Shown: positions 60,130 to 64,000 of the stretch, in pieces
Layout of the letters: the number at the start of each line of letters is the position of its first letter
Numbering within the stretch: the stretch's first letter is position 1
Source: Sanghuangporus weigelae
Lineage: Eukaryota; Basidiomycota; Agaricomycetes; Hymenochaetales; Hymenochaetaceae
Assembly: GCA_033182465.1 (NCBI GenBank)
Contig: CP137324.1
Coordinates: 124,001-188,000 of the forward strand
Reading direction: 5' to 3'
DNA length: 64,000 nt
Notes under the pieces: model-generated
What the model saw: only the letters and a program-made list of their open reading frames with translations
Told to the model about the DNA's origin: nothing
Databases searched by the model: none
Position numbers and translations under genes: made by a program

Positions 60130-61435
60130 CTAGATATCAAGTAGCCTCTTTCCCCACTGCCAAACCGCAAAGCTCGTCGCCGTCATAGGCACCACTTTTG
60201 CCAGTCCAATCCCCAGGCCGACGTAGAATCCTCGCCACCCTCGCGTGTCCCATATTCGGTTTACCGTCTCAGCGAAAGTCATCCAAGCTCTCGGGTCCGG
60301 ATTCGTCAGTCCACCAACTTGCATTCTTCTGCGAACCACCTCAAACGGATATGAGACCGTCTGCGCTGCGGAGCCTGCGATCGCTCCAAACGCGAAGTCT
60401 GCTAATGGCGTCGGTCTTGGCTTGGGATTTGAGGGTGTCGGAAGAGGAAGATAATGCGAGCGGAGATAACCCCATGTGAGAAAGGACGTCCCCGCATATG
60501 GTACCATACCAATCAAAGACACTGTGAATCCACGGTAGAACGACAGGATAGGGAAATGATAGAATAGATGCGCCCGGATCGCTTTTGCAGGGGTCTTGTG
60601 TCTGCGAATTTCCGAGAACAAAGATTCCGTATGCTTGAAGGCGGCGGTTTCGTGGTAGATCTCCGATATAGCTGTGCGGAGCGTGGGATGCGGGGGTCGA
60701 GAAGAATGCGTACTTCTGCTCCGAGCTTCCTCGTGTGTTCGTGTGACATAGGCAAGTCTGACACGCGTGAGTTCTAAGGGGTATGTGCAGCAGACAGACA
60801 ATGTTCCTGTGTGATTTGTCAACAGTAAAATTTTCGATAAATCCTGAGCCAAAAATATGCTAACCAGAGAGCGCTCCAGCAATGAATCGTTTAACATTAG
60901 TCTCATGCTGTCTTGTGGGCATCAATGCCTGAAAAGCATATTCGCGTCGATTGCCTCCAATGGAAAGATGCAGACCACAAGGGTACGTACGAGATGAATC
61001 CGGTCATAATACATGTACTTGATACCAGCGTAAGGAAATATCCGCAGAAGCGTTGCCGTATGGCCCTGGAACAGGCCCCACACACCATAATTACTGTAAA
61101 TCTCCACGCCAGCACGATATGCACCGGTCCATGATCCTGAACAAGAGCGAATTTCAGACCGTTATACGCAGAGGCTTAGGTGTACTCAGAAGCGCACCAG
61201 CGTACTTTGTGAAGTCCGGATTTGAAGTCTGGAAAAGGATCTTAACTCTATCGAGGGGCGCGACAACTGTCTTCGCCTGCAAAATTCGCAATTTATAAGT
61301 CAGCTTATCTGGATCCAATCCTCAATCAATCTCTAGTATACGCACTACACAACCTGCCACTCCACCAGCCAACCCCGACCGAAGTGTGTAATCTAAGCTT
61401 TCTTTATCTCTTTTCACTGAGACATTTGAAGGCAT
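60130..61435 (-). CDS. LEU5: Mitochondrial carrier (SLC25), Leu5/SLC25A42-like
   Basis: Inner-membrane solute carrier; the closest named group, Leu5/SLC25A42, is linked to CoA transport. ATG at 61435 ([20 protein letters not shown]) leads to repeat 1 with [20 protein letters not shown], where the P-x-D/E-x-x-R/K motif [11 protein letters not shown] is joined over an intron. [20 protein letters not shown] and [12 protein letters not shown] follow. Repeat 2 has [16 protein letters not shown] with [20 protein letters not shown], and repeat 3 has [19 protein letters not shown] with [20 protein letters not shown] and [13 protein letters not shown]. All three signature repeats are intact. The loop between the repeat 2 helices is long and His/Arg-rich. 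Stop at 60130-60132. The start lies 235 bases from the divergent Cwc2 start. Confidence 0.87.
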
Positions 61436-61669
61436 TCGATTTTAACTATGCATAGAGAAGTGCACACGCGCAGGAAACAACCAAGCTTGCAAATAACGGT
61501 AGGTGGAAGAGAGGCGAGAGCAAATGACGTCCTCCGGCCGCGGTGGGGATAAACTTTACCGCTAACGTCGATCTAGTGCCGATCTGTCTCACGTGCCTAT
61601 TTGCATTACTAATCAGGACTGTTTCGTGCTTGTGCTGTTCGCGAGCGCGAGAGATCAACGCCAACTACT
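61436..61669. promoter_or_regulatory. Short divergent promoter shared by carrier and Cwc2
   Basis: Only 234 bases separate the start codons of the mitochondrial carrier (minus) and Cwc2 (plus). Both promoters must lie here, suggesting a bidirectional promoter. CG-rich in the middle (CCTCCGGCCGCGG). No TATA box is evident. Confidence 0.55.
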
Positions 61670-63018
61670 ATGAGCACAACTACGGTCACTGCGGAAAATG
61701 GACAAGAAGTCACTGTAGGGCATATTAAGCCACTCACTTCCTTCAAGGCTCCTAAGAAACTCAAGCCAGCTCGGAAGCAAGTCAAGCCTGGTCAAGTCAA
61801 AAAGGAGGAGCCAGTGCAGACCGGGAAAGAGTATAGTAAGTATCAAAGTCAGCACGACAATGAAGCATAGCTAATTCGGGAACAGACATCTGGTACAACA
61901 AATGGGCCGGAGGTGACAGGGAGGACAGCTACTCCAGGTACGTATTTCTTTTCCTGTCTTTCTTTGATCCAACTCACTGTTTTATTAACTGGCCTTCAGT
62001 AAAGTGAAATCACAAACAAGATGTAATATCAAGCGGGACCAAGGCCTTACGAGGGCCAACGCAAGTGGAATGCGATATTGCTGCCTTTTTTTTGCGCGAG
62101 GGTGCTGTCCATACGGCTGGGAGTGCGAGTATCTGCATCTGTTGCCTGACGAGTCATGGACGCTGCCTGACGCGTCTAAGGACTGCTTCGCACGAGACAA
62201 GTTCGTCGATTATCGGGACGATATGGGTGGTGTAGGTAGTTTCTCGAGACAGAATCGGACTTTGTATATTGGGAGGATTAAGGAGACGGGTCCTGGGCCT
62301 GAGACGGAGGAGATCGTCATCAGGCATTTTAAAGAGTGGGGTGCTATAGAAAAAAGTACGTGTCGATCACTTTTCATTCTTTCAGCCCAAGCTAACATAC
62401 ATCTTTTCATTCCTCACAGTCCGAGTCCTTCAGTATCGAAGCGTCGCATTCGTAACTTACGTCTCTGAGCTCAACGCACAATTCGCAAAAGAAGCTATGG
62501 CCTGTCAATCATTAGACAATGACGAGATCCTCAACGTGCGGTGGGCGACCGAGGATCCGAACCCGACTTCGAAAGTACAAGAACAATGGCGTATATTGGA
62601 TATGGGCAAGCGAGCAATACAAGACCGCATGGACCCGAAGATGATCGAAGCTATGCGATCTGTACGTGCACTGGAAGAGGGGGTTGAGCTGAAGGGTGAC
62701 GAAGACGGTGAAGGGAAGGATGGAGACGATTTGGAAGCGGAACAGCGAAAAGAACTTGAAGCGCTCACAGGTAGCGACGACTACTCAGACGAAGAGGACG
62801 AGCAACCCAATTCGAAACGAAGACGTCTTAATAACTCGGCCGATTCAGGCGATGCTGTCCAAGCGAAAGGACTACTTAACGCTGATACTATCGAGGGCCT
62901 CAAATATTTTGCCGAGATTCGAAAGCGACACGAGATTACAAATATCGTGAAGCAAGTTGCCCCGCCCAAGCCGTTAGCATCGGGACTCGCATTGGACTAT
63001 GGGAGTGATGAGGACTGA
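61670..63018 (+). CDS. CWC2: Pre-mRNA splicing factor Cwc2 (RBM22-like)
   Basis: Prp19-associated protein that contacts U6 snRNA and the pre-mRNA in the active spliceosome. ATG at 61670 (MSTTTVTAENGQEVTVGHIK), a Lys-rich N-terminus, then the Torus segment IWYNKWAGGDREDSY. RCNIKRDQGLTRA and the CCCH finger (CCLFFARGCCPYGWECEYLH) follow. The linker to the RRM has DKFVDYRDDMGGVG; the RRM begins NRTLYIGRIKET and continues over an intron with IRVLQYRSVAFVTYVSE (RNP1-like) and LNVRWATEDPNP. The C-terminal region is acidic with a basic patch (NSKRRRLNN) and a conserved end LNADTIEGLKYFAEIRKRHE. Stop at 63016-63018. Four introns. All conserved blocks are present, so the gene looks intact. Confidence 0.92.
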
Positions 63019-63240
63019 GGGCCGCTTTGTATTTTATTCATTGCTGTAATGCTCACTGGATGAATTTTGATCAAGAACGCACGAAGTTTGAGTGAAGGCC
63101 GCTTTCGAAGACATCATTGAGATCAATTTACTAGGGAATACAATCCCCTGCAGCTAATCCTACAACAACAATGCGATGCGTTTACTTCTATCTGAGAATC
63201 TCTAGTTGAACAAAGTATCGTAATGCATCCTACAGCCTCT
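63019..63240. other. Short convergent 3' region
   Basis: 222 bases between the Cwc2 stop and the stop of the ankyrin-like gene on the other strand. No element seen. Confidence 0.5.
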
Positions 63241-64000
63241 TCATACAAATCCAATCCTCCTCATGCGCTGAATCGTCGATAGGTCTGGTCTAGCGCCCTT
63301 TTCCAGAAAGTACTGCACAATATCTCGTGCGTCAGTCTCAACGGCCAATCGCAACATCGCGGTCGTCACCTCCACTCTATCCTCCACACGTCGACGTTTC
63401 GCGCTCCTTCTCCTCTTTCTCTTCATATCCGCTTCTCTCGCGTAGCTCCCGACGGCGACAGATTGAACATGATCGGGACAGGCTTCCGAAAATACCGTCT
63501 CGAATTCATCCTCTGCATCACGCTCAATCAACGTCCTGACAAGTTCCAAATCCCTTTTCTTAACCGCAATGCGTACAGCTAGGGCTTCCTTCAAACTTGG
63601 CTTCGCACCTTGCCTCAGCAAGAACATCACCAAATCCACGAATCCTGCATGCACAGCCCGACATAATGCGTAACCATCGTGTGCATTTGGGTCCGGTAGA
63701 CGAGGGTGAATTTGAGGGTTGGTGTAGAGGTAATAAAGAAACGGGAGAGGTGCAGAGGTGGGGGAATATGGAGACAAGGAGGGACGAGGGCCTAAAGATT
63801 TGAATAGTCTTTTAGGTAAGAGAGGTCGAGGACCTTTGTCGAGCGTGAGCTGGTTTCTCGCCACGAGGCGCAATAATGCATCAAGAACCTCTTCTGTGCA
63901 TAGAGGGTAACGAAGAGCATAAGTGACTAGGTCGCCTCGTGTATATGATGTGGACGTAGTGTTCGAGGCGGATGAGATGTAGCGTAGGTATAGATAGTCC
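63241..64000 (-). CDS. Ankyrin-repeat-like protein, 3' part (5' end beyond window)
   Basis: An open frame runs on the minus strand from the window edge to the stop at 63241-63243 with no interruption; the true start lies to the right. Visible ankyrin-like pieces: DGYALCRAVHAGFVDLVMFL with LLRQGAKPSL, VRIAVKKRDLELVRTLIERD, and LRLAVETDARDIVQYFLEKG with GARPDLSTI. These give about three repeats in the helix-turn-helix pattern. Between them sits a basic stretch (MKRKRRRSAKRRRV) that could be a nuclear signal. Function cannot be told beyond a protein-interaction role. Confidence 0.65.
   Translation of the reverse strand, partial: DYLYLRYISSASNTTSTSYTRGDLVTYALRYPLCTEEVLDALLRLVARNQLTLDKGPRPLLPKRLFKSLGPRPSLSPYSPTSAPLPFLYYLYTNPQIHPRLPDPNAHDGYALCRAVHAGFVDLVMFLLRQGAKPSLKEALAVRIAVKKRDLELVRTLIERDAEDEFETVFSEACPDHVQSVAVGSYAREADMKRKRRRSAKRRRVEDRVEVTTAMLRLAVETDARDIVQYFLEKGARPDLSTIQRMRRIGFV

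Overview
The window reads as nuclear DNA of a filamentous basidiomycete, probably an agaricomycete. Genes are densely packed and broken by many short introns of about 50-65 bases with GT..AG borders. They encode fungal-type proteins: a metacaspase with a Pro/Gly-rich prodomain, Mis13/Dsn1, Med19/Rox3, Cwc2, Tma46/ZC3H15, an IMD-type protein, GH79 and YSL-type OPT. The species cannot be told from the sequence alone. Coordinates of multi-exon genes run from start codon to stop codon; exon joins were worked out by eye.

Layout, left to right. 1-1.9 kb: 3' end of an ABCC (MRP-type) transporter (+). 2.2-4.3 kb: secreted carboxylesterase/lipase (+). 5.0-7.3 kb: kinetochore protein Dsn1/Mis13 (+). 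8.3-8.6 kb: possible tiny membrane protein (-). 9.1-11.3 kb: POT/PTR2 peptide transporter A (+). 11.6-14.1 kb: metacaspase (-). 14.5-15.2 kb: small Cys-rich unknown protein (-). 16.0-20.5 kb: two tandem paralogues with a Myb/SANT-like domain (+). 21.8-24.8 kb: MFS sugar transporter (+). 25.2-28.3 kb: RBR E3 ubiquitin ligase of RNF216/TRIAD3 type (-). 28.6-30.8 kb: peptide transporter B, paralogue of A (-). 31.4-34.2 kb: methionyl-tRNA synthetase with a C-terminal WHEP-like segment (-). 34.7-37.4 kb: IMD/BAR-like protein (-). 37.9-39.0 kb: decayed histidine phosphatase (+). 40.0-41.4 kb: Mediator subunit 19 (+). 42.0-44.7 kb: OPT transporter (+). 46.9-47.3 kb: 97-residue Zn2Cys6 protein with a GC-AG intron (-). 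48.7-50.4 kb: secreted GH5 glucanase (-). 52.6-55.3 kb: MFS transporter of the TetA/HIAT1 type (-). 56.0-58.3 kb: GH79 glycosidase (+). 58.5-60.0 kb: CCCH protein Tma46/ZC3H15 (+). 60.1-61.4 kb: mitochondrial carrier, Leu5-like (-). 61.7-63.0 kb: splicing factor Cwc2 (+). 63.2-64.0 kb: ankyrin-like protein, running off the end (-).

Two themes stand out. One is nutrient handling: two peptide transporters, an OPT, a sugar porter, a second MFS, an ABC exporter and three secreted hydrolases (esterase, GH5, GH79). The other is housekeeping: MetRS, Cwc2, Med19, Dsn1, Tma46 and a mitochondrial carrier. I see no secondary-metabolite backbone gene, CRISPR array, rRNA or tRNA gene, and no intact transposon. 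The most unusual items are the tandem Myb/SANT pair, the stand-alone Zn2Cys6 mini-protein, the decaying phosphatase, the WHEP-bearing MetRS and a roughly 125-base tandem repeat near 51.8 kb.
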